The translations under genes and the position numbers were made by a program. Under the pieces are notes generated by a model. That model was not told where the DNA came from. It ran no database searches and was given only the letters and a program-made list of their open reading frames with translations. This document shows positions 42,604-51,180 of a stretch of DNA of 62,119 nt, piece after piece (the first letter of the stretch is position 1; each line of letters opens with the position of its first letter). Location: contig JAGUZN010000090.1 in the NCBI GenBank assembly GCA_020060775.1, forward strand, positions 1-62,119. The letters are read 5' to 3'. The stretch comes from Armatimonadota bacterium (GTDB taxonomy: Bacteria; Armatimonadota; Hebobacteria; CAIYQO01).

Positions 42604-42666
42604 GTGAGTGACAAGTGTACCAATAAAAAGAAACATTGTGAAACCCTGTGTTATCAGGAGGCGGTC

Positions 42667-43662
42667 GTGAAGATTGCACGTCTTTTGCTTGTATGCCTGG
42701 TGGTACTGACGGTTATCGACAAGGGGATCGCACAGAATTACTGGCCACGGGAAATTTCCACCGTCCACATCATCAGCACCAAAGATCAGACCAAACAACC
42801 GGCGCTGTTCTATGCTGCGCCAACCGATGTACCGGCCCCCTTGCTTGTCGGTTTGCATACCTGGGGTGGGGACTATGCGCAAACCCTCGATGCGCCCTAC
42901 GGGCACTGGTGTGTAAACAAGGGGTGGCATTTCATCCACCCGCACTTCCGCGGTCCGAACTCCAATAAAGACAGCCTGGGATCGGAGTTCATGGTGCAGG
43001 ATGTGATCGATGCGGTGGAGTATGCCAGGGCGCACGCGAAGGTTGATGACAAGCGGATTTATCTCATCGGCGGTTCAGGCGGAGGGCATGCCGCACTGCT
43101 GATGGCCGGGCGTGCACCTCAGATTTGGGCCGGCGTCTCGTCGTGGGTGCCGGTAGTGGATCTGGTAGCATTCTATCATGAAAGCGCCGAGGGAGCGAAA
43201 GGGGCGCCGTATCGCGGCGATTTTGTCAAGCATCTGGAGAACGCCTGCGGCGGCCCTCCAGGTGCGACTCCTGAGGTTGACGAGCAATATCGTCGTCGCT
43301 CACCTCTGGCCTGGCTTCATCAAGCGAAGGAGATCCCGCTAGATATCAATGCCGGGGTCACCGATGGTTTCGGCTCGGGGGCGGTGTATATTACCCATGC
43401 CTTCAAAGCGTTCAATGCCGTAGCCGCTCCGCAGGAGCGTATTCCTGAAGAGACGATCAATATCACTATGCGGCGCATTGATTTCAAGAACAAAGACTTG
43501 CCTGCAGAGCTGAAAGATAAAATTGATGACCCGCTGTATGGGAAGAACTTCCCATTAATTCGCCGGCAATCCGGGAAGACGCGGCTGACAATCTTCAGCG
43601 GTGGCCATGACATTCTTTTCGATGCCGCGCTACATTGGCTCGAAGCCCAGCAAAAGCCGTAA
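42667..43662 (+). CDS. Secreted alpha/beta hydrolase
   Basis: The 331-residue product has a signal peptide (residues about 1-23) and an alpha/beta hydrolase fold with the nucleophile elbow GGSGGGHAALLMAG, a strand-turn segment LVGLHTWGGDY supplying the oxyanion loop, and a C-terminal GGHDILFD supplying the histidine. It belongs to the prolyl-oligopeptidase/esterase-D side of the fold; peptidase or ester cleavage cannot be told apart. The start is the GTG at 42667, preceded by AGGAGG; upstream codons to 42604 are open but contain the -10 box region. It is the first of a co-directional series. Confidence 0.8.
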   Translation: MKIARLLLVCLVVLTVIDKGIAQNYWPREISTVHIISTKDQTKQPALFYAAPTDVPAPLLVGLHTWGGDYAQTLDAPYGHWCVNKGWHFIHPHFRGPNSNKDSLGSEFMVQDVIDAVEYARAHAKVDDKRIYLIGGSGGGHAALLMAGRAPQIWAGVSSWVPVVDLVAFYHESAEGAKGAPYRGDFVKHLENACGGPPGATPEVDEQYRRRSPLAWLHQAKEIPLDINAGVTDGFGSGAVYITHAFKAFNAVAAPQERIPEETINITMRRIDFKNKDLPAELKDKIDDPLYGKNFPLIRRQSGKTRLTIFSGGHDILFDAALHWLEAQQKP

Positions 43663-43722
43663 TGGAAGTCACTGCACGCAAGAGACTACTCTGCCCCGTA
43701 TCTCAACAATGGAGGGAAGACG

Positions 43723-44577
43723 ATGTATCTAGGTGTAAGCCTCGTATCTGTCGTGCTCCTGTTGGCACTGACTACGGTCGTACAGGGTGCTGAACAGATG
43801 AAGACACTGGGCATCGAGCCATATCCGCATGGCTTGAAAGTCACGACGCCCGAGCTTCCCGGCGAGTTCATACGCTGGATGGTGCCCGAAGCCTATACGT
43901 ATGGTGAACAGCACCGGGGGTTCAGTTCGTCCAGTTACAAGCAGCTGGATGGACAATGGTGCTCTGAGAGCGCATTTGAAGTCGGCAGCATCTTCAGGAT
44001 CACATTGACTCCACAGACGAAATGTGTGAGCCTGGAAATCCTGCTCGACAATACTCAAGGGACACGGCCGCTCCCTCCAACCTCATGGGGCATTTGCGCG
44101 GATTTCGTCAATGCTGACACGTTTTACGCCAAGGATGCGCTGACGCGTGCATTTATTATCGTCGATGGGAATTTGACGCCGTTAACAGCAACCGACCGAT
44201 CACGCTCTCTCGGGTTGGAGATGCCAGTGTATGCCGTGAAAGGCATGGAAGGCTTCCCCGGCTGGCGGGACAAGGTAGAGAATGGATACGGCTGGGGGTT
44301 GAGCGCAACCGAGGCCGATAACAGCTTCATCTGTATCGCTTCTAAAGATGGTAAGTGGGTGCTCGGTACGTACATGGATCCAGTTAGCAGCCTGAGTTTC
44401 AACACGAAAGGCACGCGTATACACGGCTGCATCCACAGTAACCCGGCATTGCCGGAAGTCCCGGTTGGCGCGTCGTTACGCGTCACCGGTCGCCTGTACC
44501 TGCTGCGCGGAACCCCGGATGACTTGTGGAAGGAAGTGCAAATCATCCGAGCATTTATGCCTCCTGCTTCGCCATAA
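43723..44577 (+). CDS. Secreted protein of unknown function
   Basis: The 284-residue protein starts with a clear signal peptide (SLVSVVLLLALTTVVQG) and is otherwise a beta-rich soluble protein with scattered aromatic residues (FIRWMVPEAYTYGEQHRGFSS near residues 48-70, GYGWGLSATEADNSFI near 185-200). I recognise no family or catalytic motif. The start at 43723 has GGAGGGAAG upstream. It sits 60 bp after the alpha/beta hydrolase and 57 bp before the first giant LamG-type protein, so it is probably part of the same glycan-attack operon. It might bind the substrate. Confidence 0.6.
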   Translation: MYLGVSLVSVVLLLALTTVVQGAEQMKTLGIEPYPHGLKVTTPELPGEFIRWMVPEAYTYGEQHRGFSSSSYKQLDGQWCSESAFEVGSIFRITLTPQTKCVSLEILLDNTQGTRPLPPTSWGICADFVNADTFYAKDALTRAFIIVDGNLTPLTATDRSRSLGLEMPVYAVKGMEGFPGWRDKVENGYGWGLSATEADNSFICIASKDGKWVLGTYMDPVSSLSFNTKGTRIHGCIHSNPALPEVPVGASLRVTGRLYLLRGTPDDLWKEVQIIRAFMPPASP

Positions 44578-44634
44578 TGAGCGGACGATATGCATCCATT
44601 CGCTGACCAACACCCCAGTGCGAGGAGTTGTTCG

Positions 44635-47600
44635 ATGATCACACGTTGGTGTCTCGTAGTGCTGCTCGTATGCGTTTCGCTCCACTGGGGGCAGCCCGCC
44701 TACGCGTTAGACTCAAACGATCTGCTCTTTCACCTGTCCTTTGACCAGGGAGTGACGCCGGAGTTCGCGCGCGGGTCGGCCGCACCGACGACGGCGCCCG
44801 ACGATGTGCAACGCCGCCTGGTTGAGGGACTGATAGGCAATGGGTACCTCTTCGCCGGGAAAGGCAGCACGCTGGAATTTTATACCGGATCACAAGCGGG
44901 CGGTCCGCAGTGCGCCGAGATGTATTCCTCGACAGCGAATTTCTATGGCAATTCCGGCACGGTGGCTTTCTGGGTAAAAGTGCTGGCCGATGGCCATGAC
45001 ATGCTGCACCTCCCCTTCACCTGTAACGGCCCGGGAACCTTCCAAACGATGCACGACCGTTGCGTCTGGCATACACATTTCGCCGGCAGCGAGGTTGGTT
45101 ATACCGATGGAGGCTACTTGAATGAATGGCTCCACCTGGCGGTGACCTTTCAGCAGGGGCGCGTCCAGGCCTTCTTTAACGGACGGTCTGGGGGGCACAC
45201 CATCGGTGAGCGTGTGTTGGATCCCACGCCCGCACGATTTCAGGTGGCCCGTGAAACTCTGTTGAACACCGGCATTCGCCAGAAGGAACCTGAGGATGAC
45301 ATGATACTGGACGAGTTTCAGGTTTTTCGTCGCCCGCTGGCTGCCGAAGAGATTCTGGCATTATTCGAGCGTGGTCATACCACCGTACACCCACCCATCA
45401 ATTCCATCGGATATGGACCGACCGTTCATCCTGAACGCGGGTATCTCCCCGCAACACTCGCCGCTCCGCGCATCGCTGCTCCCATTACTCCGGATGGCGA
45501 TCTCAGGGAGTGGACAGCCATACCGGCGCATGGGGCGTTCACCGAACGCCGGGTGGGCGTGCTTGATCAGGATGATGCCCTGGTGTCTCTGGCGGTGGAT
45601 GATCGGCATCTCTATCTGGCGTTCCGCACGGTGGTTGATGACGAGTTGCACAACGATCCCACCCATGTCAAGTATCCGAGTGGGCAGTACCTGGCCAACG
45701 CCCGGCAGCGTGATGACCACGTCGATGCGGATGACTATATCGCGTTCGATCTGCGCGGTGCAAATGGTCATCACTATCGCTTTGCCCTGAGCGCCAAAGG
45801 TGCACTGCAGGACAGCCGTGACGGCGATGCCGGGTGGAATGCGCATGCCGCGTGGGCGAGTCGTTCGGATTTCACCGATTGGACAGCGGAGCTTGCCATC
45901 CCGCTGGCGGATATGGGTATGGTCGCAGGAGAGACGGTGGAGTTTAATGCCGTGCGCTCCTGGAAGTTATTCAAATCGTCGCAGAATACGCTCTTCATCA
46001 CGCCGCAAAGCCAGCCGGGATTTGGGAAATTGACGTTGGGTAGCCCGGTCACCGCCGCCGTCAGCAGCCTCGGACGCCCCGACCAGGGGCATCTGGCGAT
46101 CAGCGGAGCGGTTGCCGGTGCACCGGGTGATTATACGGTAAAAATTCACGGCAAAGGCGTTGACAATGATTATCGCCTCGAACGGTCCGTGACCGTTACT
46201 GCACAGCCCACCCCATTTTCCATCAGTAAACGCCTGGAGAGTACGGGCGATGCCGGAGTGATGATCGAGGTCGTTGATCCAGATGGTAAGGTTGTGTACG
46301 CCCGGTCTGTGCCGTATGTGATGGCGAAAACGACGGGCATGGAGTTGGCCAACTATCCGGGGTGGGGGAAGCTGGATGTCACGCTCAACCCGCTGGGGAG
46401 CCACCTGCAGACCATGAGTGGTCAGGTTGTGCTGCAGCACAAGGGTAAAGAGGTGCAGACACAACACATCGCCTCATTCGAGCAACCAGTGCAAACGGTG
46501 TGCTTTGTCACCGAAGAGTTGCCGGAAGGCCACTATGAAGTAGTGGCGACACTCATGCAGGACGGCCGCATCGTTGACACAGTACGGCAGGCGTATGAAA
46601 AGAAACCATTGCCTGATTGGTATCGCTCGAAGGCCGGGATCATCGATGCGCCCCCGGTGCCCTGGACGGATGTGCAGGTGAACGGCAGCACGGTGAGTTG
46701 CCTGCTGAAGGAGATTACGTTCGATAAATCGCTTTTCCCTACCGGCATCGTCTCCAACGGGCAGCGGTTGCTGGCGGAGCCGATTCGTCTGCGGATTACC
46801 CGTAACGGTGTGACGGGCGTGGTCACGGCCAGCGATTTCAGGATCACCGAGCGCACGCGCCGGCAAATGGCATGGACTGCCGTAGCGCACGAAGGCGATC
46901 TCCATATCCGGGTGAACGGCACAATCGCGTTTGACGGCTTCACCTGGCTGACACTTACGTTTTTCGGCGGAAGCGTGGAGCATGCTGCCGTGGAGATTCC
47001 GCTGCGGCGGGAGAGCGCCACGCTCAACACCCTCAACGGGAAGAGCCTCACCGGCAATACGCCATTCACGGGACCGTATACCAACGGGAGTTACTGGTTC
47101 GGTAATGAGAAGGCCGGTTTCCAATACTGGTGGCAGAGCAACAAAGGGTGGGTGCTCAACAACCAACCGGTGACGGTGACTCCCACCGAGACGCAGGTGC
47201 TCATTTCGATACCATTCATTCAGAAATCATACGCTTTTGAGAAACCGCGTTCCATCGAATTCGGCTGGGCAGTTACTCCCAGCAAACCCGTGCGGAAGGA
47301 TTGGCGGCATATTTGCCTGCACCGTGGAGTCGGGTATTCGTATGGTGATTTTGCGAATATCACGCCGAATTACCCCAAAGCGTATGAGAAAAAGGAAACC
47401 TACGATCTCTGGCGGTTTCGCTGGGAACACGAACGGGAGAAATGGCCAATTACCTGCTACTACATGTATGGCCCATTCATGTGTCCCGGCACACCGGAAT
47501 ACGCCGACTGGTGGCAGGAGTGGCGGGTGTCGACCATGAGCCTGAAGAAGCCCGACCCGAACAGCACAGGATGGGGCGGACCGGCCTGCCATAATTCCTC

Positions 47601-48720
47601 GGCGACTGAACTGCAGTGCCATTTGTTGGAACAGTACGCACGGGAGTACCCCCTGCAAGGCCTTTATTACGACTGCATGGGCGGCAATACCTGCGGTAAT
47701 GAAGCGCATGGCTGTGGGTATATCGATGACCAGGGCACCCGCAGACCGGAGTACCAGTTGCTGGCCGAGCGCCGGTATTACGAACGCATATACAATATCA
47801 TCAAGGCCGCAAATCCACTTGACGGTTGGGTGCGCCATCATGACTGGTCGCCCTCCATGCCGATTGCGGCCTTTTGCGATGACAACTGGCTGGGGGAGGG
47901 CGATTGTGGAGCGCTCGCCGCCAGCAAGGGCAAGAACTACTTTGACATTTACGACTTGCCGACGTTTCGCATGAAATTCGTCAACGAGCAATGGGGGCAT
48001 TTGACGAGTTGGCTGACCGAGATGGCCACGGCAGGCCCCAACACGCGTGAATGGCGTGAAGCGGTGTATGGGAAAATGATCAGCCCCCCCAAAGACGGCA
48101 AGCGCGGCGAATGGATCCTGCCAAAGTGGAAGGATTACGAGCATGTCGCCGGCCTGGTGTGGGCGCACGATGCTTTTATTACCGGTGGCAACAGCCTGGA
48201 CTTGCCCGTTATGGTGCTGCGCGAGATGCAACGGCAAGCCGGATTTGACGACACCATGCAGTTCATCGGCTACTGGGCTCTTGGCAATGCGCTGCGCATC
48301 GAGGGTGGCGAGCCGGAGAAGATTGTGTGCTCGCTGTACTTTAAGCCGGCGGGGAAAGATGCACAGGGTGCACCGACCACACCGTGGCTGATGCTGGCAC
48401 CGTTCAATAACACTGACTATGATGTCACGCTGACCTTGCGGCCGAATTTAGCGAAATTCGGACTAGATGGGTTGGAGAACGGTCGCTGCCTGGACCTGTA
48501 TCGTGCGATTAACTGGACATTCGCCCCGACTGCGTGGAAGCCGAATAACGATGATCCGGAACCACCATATATGGTGGGCAAACCGGTGCACGAATATTTC
48601 CCCCTGCGCAACGGCGCGGTGTCAGTGACGGTGCCGGCCCGCAGTTTTCGAGCACTGCTGGTGCTGGGCGCTGATGAGCAACCGGGGCTGAATCCACCCT
48701 CGAACCACTTGCCACTCTGA
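44635..48720 (+). CDS. Giant secreted LamG / CBM9-like / glycoside-hydrolase-like protein (first of two)
   Basis: The 1361-residue protein starts with a signal peptide (residues about 1-25). A LamG-like jelly roll covers about 30-225 (LLFHLSFDQG, GTVAFWVKV, DEFQVFRRPL). A CBM9/DOMON-like domain covers about 255-450 (ITPDGDLREW, DDRHLYLAFRT, WTAELAIPLADMG). Beta-rich linkers follow to about residue 680. The last 680 residues look enzymatic, with GSYWFGNEKAGFQYWW, DLWRFRWEHEREKWP, LYYDCMGGN and a closing beta domain. The build is close to secreted proteins whose C-terminal part is classed near GH123/DUF6067; I cannot identify the catalytic pair. The start at 44635 follows GAGGAG. The second giant at 51.2 kb is a paralogue. 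Confidence 0.82.
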   Translation: MITRWCLVVLLVCVSLHWGQPAYALDSNDLLFHLSFDQGVTPEFARGSAAPTTAPDDVQRRLVEGLIGNGYLFAGKGSTLEFYTGSQAGGPQCAEMYSSTANFYGNSGTVAFWVKVLADGHDMLHLPFTCNGPGTFQTMHDRCVWHTHFAGSEVGYTDGGYLNEWLHLAVTFQQGRVQAFFNGRSGGHTIGERVLDPTPARFQVARETLLNTGIRQKEPEDDMILDEFQVFRRPLAAEEILALFERGHTTVHPPINSIGYGPTVHPERGYLPATLAAPRIAAPITPDGDLREWTAIPAHGAFTERRVGVLDQDDALVSLAVDDRHLYLAFRTVVDDELHNDPTHVKYPSGQYLANARQRDDHVDADDYIAFDLRGANGHHYRFALSAKGALQDSRDGDAGWNAHAAWASRSDFTDWTAELAIPLADMGMVAGETVEFNAVRSWKLFKSSQNTLFITPQSQPGFGKLTLGSPVTAAVSSLGRPDQGHLAISGAVAGAPGDYTVKIHGKGVDNDYRLERSVTVTAQPTPFSISKRLESTGDAGVMIEVVDPDGKVVYARSVPYVMAKTTGMELANYPGWGKLDVTLNPLGSHLQTMSGQVVLQHKGKEVQTQHIASFEQPVQTVCFVTEELPEGHYEVVATLMQDGRIVDTVRQAYEKKPLPDWYRSKAGIIDAPPVPWTDVQVNGSTVSCLLKEITFDKSLFPTGIVSNGQRLLAEPIRLRITRNGVTGVVTASDFRITERTRRQMAWTAVAHEGDLHIRVNGTIAFDGFTWLTLTFFGGSVEHAAVEIPLRRESATLNTLNGKSLTGNTPFTGPYTNGSYWFGNEKAGFQYWWQSNKGWVLNNQPVTVTPTETQVLISIPFIQKSYAFEKPRSIEFGWAVTPSKPVRKDWRHICLHRGVGYSYGDFANITPNYPKAYEKKETYDLWRFRWEHEREKWPITCYYMYGPFMCPGTPEYADWWQEWRVSTMSLKKPDPNSTGWGGPACHNSSATELQCHLLEQYAREYPLQGLYYDCMGGNTCGNEAHGCGYIDDQGTRRPEYQLLAERRYYERIYNIIKAANPLDGWVRHHDWSPSMPIAAFCDDNWLGEGDCGALAASKGKNYFDIYDLPTFRMKFVNEQWGHLTSWLTEMATAGPNTREWREAVYGKMISPPKDGKRGEWILPKWKDYEHVAGLVWAHDAFITGGNSLDLPVMVLREMQRQAGFDDTMQFIGYWALGNALRIEGGEPEKIVCSLYFKPAGKDAQGAPTTPWLMLAPFNNTDYDVTLTLRPNLAKFGLDGLENGRCLDLYRAINWTFAPTAWKPNNDDPEPPYMVGKPVHEYFPLRNGAVSVTVPARSFRALLVLGADEQPGLNPPSNHLPL

Positions 48721-48785
48721 TATCAAGCAGGACTTTCATCCGCGTTGGTGAAAAACGGAAAGGCACTGTATTTTCGGAGGCACCT

Positions 48786-49898
48786 ATGACGAACCGTGAA
48801 CGCGCATTGGCTGTGCTGAACTACGCATCGTACGATCGCTTACCCATCGTGCACTTTGGGTATTGGAGTGAAACACTCGAGAAGTGGCATCAGGAAGGGC
48901 ATCTGACCGAGGAAGAGGCCACGACCTGGTACGACCGCTCGCCGGTCGACCAGTCGATCTGCGCCAAGCTAGGCTTCGATTTCGATTGGTACCCCATCTA
49001 CCAGCCATGGAATCTGTTGTACCCGTGGTTCGAGACAGAAGTAGTGGAAGAACTGCCCGACGGCACGCAGTACGTGCGCGACGGCGCCGGGGTTATCACC
49101 TTGCATAAGCCCGGTGCGGGCTCGATACCGGCGGAGATCGATCACCTGCTGAAAGATCGCGCCTCCTGGGAAGAACACTTCAAGCCTCGGCTGCAGTACA
49201 GTGCTGAGCGTATGCGCGATTACGGCGTGGAAGCGGCGGAGAGTGCCCCAGACATGCCGATCGGCCTGCACTGCGGCAGCCTGTTCGGCGAGATTCGCAA
49301 CTGGCTGGGCGTGGAGGGGACGGCGTATCTGTACGCTGATGACGAGGACCTGTTCACCGAGATCATTGACACGGTCGGCGACTTAAGCTACCGCTGTGCG
49401 GAAGCGGCATTGACCGCGGGCATCCGGTACGATTACGGGCATTTCTGGGAGGATATCTGCTTCAAGAACGGCCCACTCATCAATCCTGATGTCTTCAACG
49501 AAAAGGTCGGCCCGCATTACCGGCGGATCACCGATCTATTACGTCGACATGGCATCGAACTCGTGTCGCTGGATTGCGACGGCAAGATCGATGCGCTCAT
49601 TCCTACCTGGTTCCCGAACGGGGTGAACATCATGTTCCCCATCGAGGTCGGCACCTGGAATGCGAATATCGCCCCGTGGCGCGCAGAGTACGGGCGGGAG
49701 TTACGCGGGGTAGGGGGCATGGACAAGAAGGTATTCGCCTACGATTACGCCGCAGTCGACGCGGAAATCGAGCGTCTAAGGCCGTTGGTGGAGCTCGGTG
49801 GATTCATCCCCTGCCCGGATCATCGTATCGCGCCGGATGCGAAATGGGAAAACGTGCAGTATTACTGTGCGCAGATGCGTAAAGCTTTCGGTGGGTGA
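48786..49898 (+). CDS. UroD-superfamily protein (methyltransferase-type)
   Basis: The 370-residue cytoplasmic protein resembles the uroporphyrinogen-decarboxylase-like family that includes the cobamide methyltransferases MtaA/MtbA and CmuA. Segments such as RERALAVLNYASYDRLP, WEDICFKNGPLINP, PIEVGTWN and GGFIPCPDHRIAPD mark it. True UroD motifs for porphyrin binding are absent. In methyltransferases a H-x-C...C set binds zinc; here the middle site reads SLDCDGKID, so Asp replaces the His. No corrinoid protein lies beside it. It stands 66 bp after a giant secreted enzyme, a neighbour pattern seen for this family in large-genome environmental bacteria; demethylation of a sugar is possible. Confidence 0.82.
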   Translation: MTNRERALAVLNYASYDRLPIVHFGYWSETLEKWHQEGHLTEEEATTWYDRSPVDQSICAKLGFDFDWYPIYQPWNLLYPWFETEVVEELPDGTQYVRDGAGVITLHKPGAGSIPAEIDHLLKDRASWEEHFKPRLQYSAERMRDYGVEAAESAPDMPIGLHCGSLFGEIRNWLGVEGTAYLYADDEDLFTEIIDTVGDLSYRCAEAALTAGIRYDYGHFWEDICFKNGPLINPDVFNEKVGPHYRRITDLLRRHGIELVSLDCDGKIDALIPTWFPNGVNIMFPIEVGTWNANIAPWRAEYGRELRGVGGMDKKVFAYDYAAVDAEIERLRPLVELGGFIPCPDHRIAPDAKWENVQYYCAQMRKAFGG

Positions 49899-49967
49899 TC
49901 GCTACTACACCTGATCAGGGTACCGGATGCTTTATTGAGAGTATCAGAAGAATCGTCAATTTTCCGG

Positions 49968-49981
49968 TACCGGTAACGGTT
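49968..49981 (+). promoter_or_regulatory. TACCGGTAA-type motif upstream of the beta-propeller gene
   Basis: The 14-mer TACCGGTAACGGTT recurs with one change at 51069-51082, before the second giant enzyme. Its core ACCGGT is a palindrome like those used by LacI/GalR-type regulators. A further TACCGG stands at 49921. No regulator gene is adjacent. Confidence 0.4.
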
Positions 49982-50080
49982 ATACAGCAGGAAGACGGCT
50001 ACGTCAGGGGAAATAGTTTCTGTGAACGCGAGGGTGGGGGAATACCCAGCGCGTGACTCGCATACAGGAGGGTAGTTGCT

Positions 50081-50941
50081 ATGTTTCGATTGTTTCCGCC
50101 TATCCGTGCGGCCGTTATGCTATTGTGTATGGGGCTGTTGACCGCTGTTTGCCATGCCGATTTCTTTGTCGCCGTGACGAGTGAACACGGCGTGATTCTG
50201 CGCTTTGATGACCAGGGGACGTTTGTCGAGAAGCTCATGGTGCCAGACGCCAAAGACGCGTGCCGCGGGGTCACGGTCGGGCCGGATCATTGCCTGTATG
50301 CCGCCTGCGGCGACGGACGGGTCATGCGCTATGACGGCAAGTCCTGGCGTGTGTTTGGGCCCGGGCATGCCGAACTCAAAGCGACGCGCAGCCTTGCCTT
50401 CGGTGCGGATGGCCACCTGTATGTCTCAAATGGGCCGCATAACCAGATCTTCACGCTGGATGGCAAAACCGGCGCGGTGCTGGGCATCGCCCGCGTCGGC
50501 ACGCAAAACCTCGTGGGCTTGACCAATGGATTGGATAAACTGCTGTACGTCGTCGATCGCGAAGCGACCACTGTCTACCGCTGTAAAGACGGAAAATGGG
50601 AAGCGATCATCACCAAAGGATTTCAGCCCTCGCATTTCGCCACCGCTGATGCCAGCGGAACGGTCTACGTCACAAACCTTTCCGCCAATACGATTGTGAA
50701 GTACGTGCCGGATGCGAATGGCGTATACGGTGAGCCGGCGGGTACGATCAGTGCATTCTCACCGAATGGCCTGGCCTGGGGACCGGATAAGACCCTGTAC
50801 GTTGCCTGTGTCTACGGCGCGCGCATCCAGAAGCAGAAAACGCCCGACGCCTGTGCCGACTTTGCGGCGTTCCCCAAGGAGTACCAATGGCCGGAGGCAC
50901 TGGCTTATGGCACGCTTGGCGTGAATAAAGCCGAACAGTAA
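50081..50941 (+). CDS. Secreted SMP-30/NHL-like beta-propeller
   Basis: The 286-residue protein has a signal peptide (residues about 1-26, AAVMLLCMGLLTAVCHA) and a six-bladed propeller pattern. Repeats of the kind HGVILRFDDQGTFV, GPDHCLYAACGDGRVMRYDG, ADGHLYVSNGPHNQIFTLDG and SGTVYVTNLSANTIVKY occur every 40-45 residues. Propellers of the SMP-30/NHL class are lactonases or binding scaffolds; the calcium-binding residues of lactonases are not obvious. It lies between the UroD-like and the second giant genes, with a TACCGGTAA motif upstream and a strong hairpin downstream. Confidence 0.8.
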   Translation: MFRLFPPIRAAVMLLCMGLLTAVCHADFFVAVTSEHGVILRFDDQGTFVEKLMVPDAKDACRGVTVGPDHCLYAACGDGRVMRYDGKSWRVFGPGHAELKATRSLAFGADGHLYVSNGPHNQIFTLDGKTGAVLGIARVGTQNLVGLTNGLDKLLYVVDREATTVYRCKDGKWEAIITKGFQPSHFATADASGTVYVTNLSANTIVKYVPDANGVYGEPAGTISAFSPNGLAWGPDKTLYVACVYGARIQKQKTPDACADFAAFPKEYQWPEALAYGTLGVNKAEQ

Positions 50942-50958
50942 CCATGCCCTCTACTTGT

Positions 50959-50998
50959 GCTGCACGGCATGGGGGACTCACCCCTTATGCCGTGCAGC
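50959..50998 (+). terminator. Long GC-rich hairpin after the propeller gene
   Basis: GCTGCACGGCAT at 50959-50970 pairs with ATGCCGTGCAGC at 50987-50998, and GGGG/CCCC extend it inside. There is no T-run. It separates the propeller gene from the second giant gene. Confidence 0.6.
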
Positions 50999-51068
50999 GC
51001 GTACTGTTGAAAAGTTCGTACCTTATCCCATTGACCGTACCGCCGTATCGTAGTATGGTAAGCAAAGA

Positions 51069-51082
51069 TACCGGTAAAGGTT
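51069..51082 (+). promoter_or_regulatory. TACCGGTAA-type motif upstream of the second giant gene
   Basis: TACCGGTAAAGGTT differs from the copy at 49968 at one of 14 bases. TACCGG appears again at 51113. It stands about 100 bases before the ATG at 51181, where an operator would be expected. Confidence 0.4.
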
Positions 51083-51180
51083 TGCGCGTCGCCAGGATGG
51101 AAACTCTTCTGATACCGGCATCCGTACGGTTGTTGCCCCACGAGAGCCAGTAGTCTCATTGGCACTGTTGGAGGAAATCG

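Noticed and set aside
47227..48237. 336-residue minus-strand frame inside the first giant gene
   Set aside because: Antisense shadow of a GC-biased gene; no motif and no start signal.
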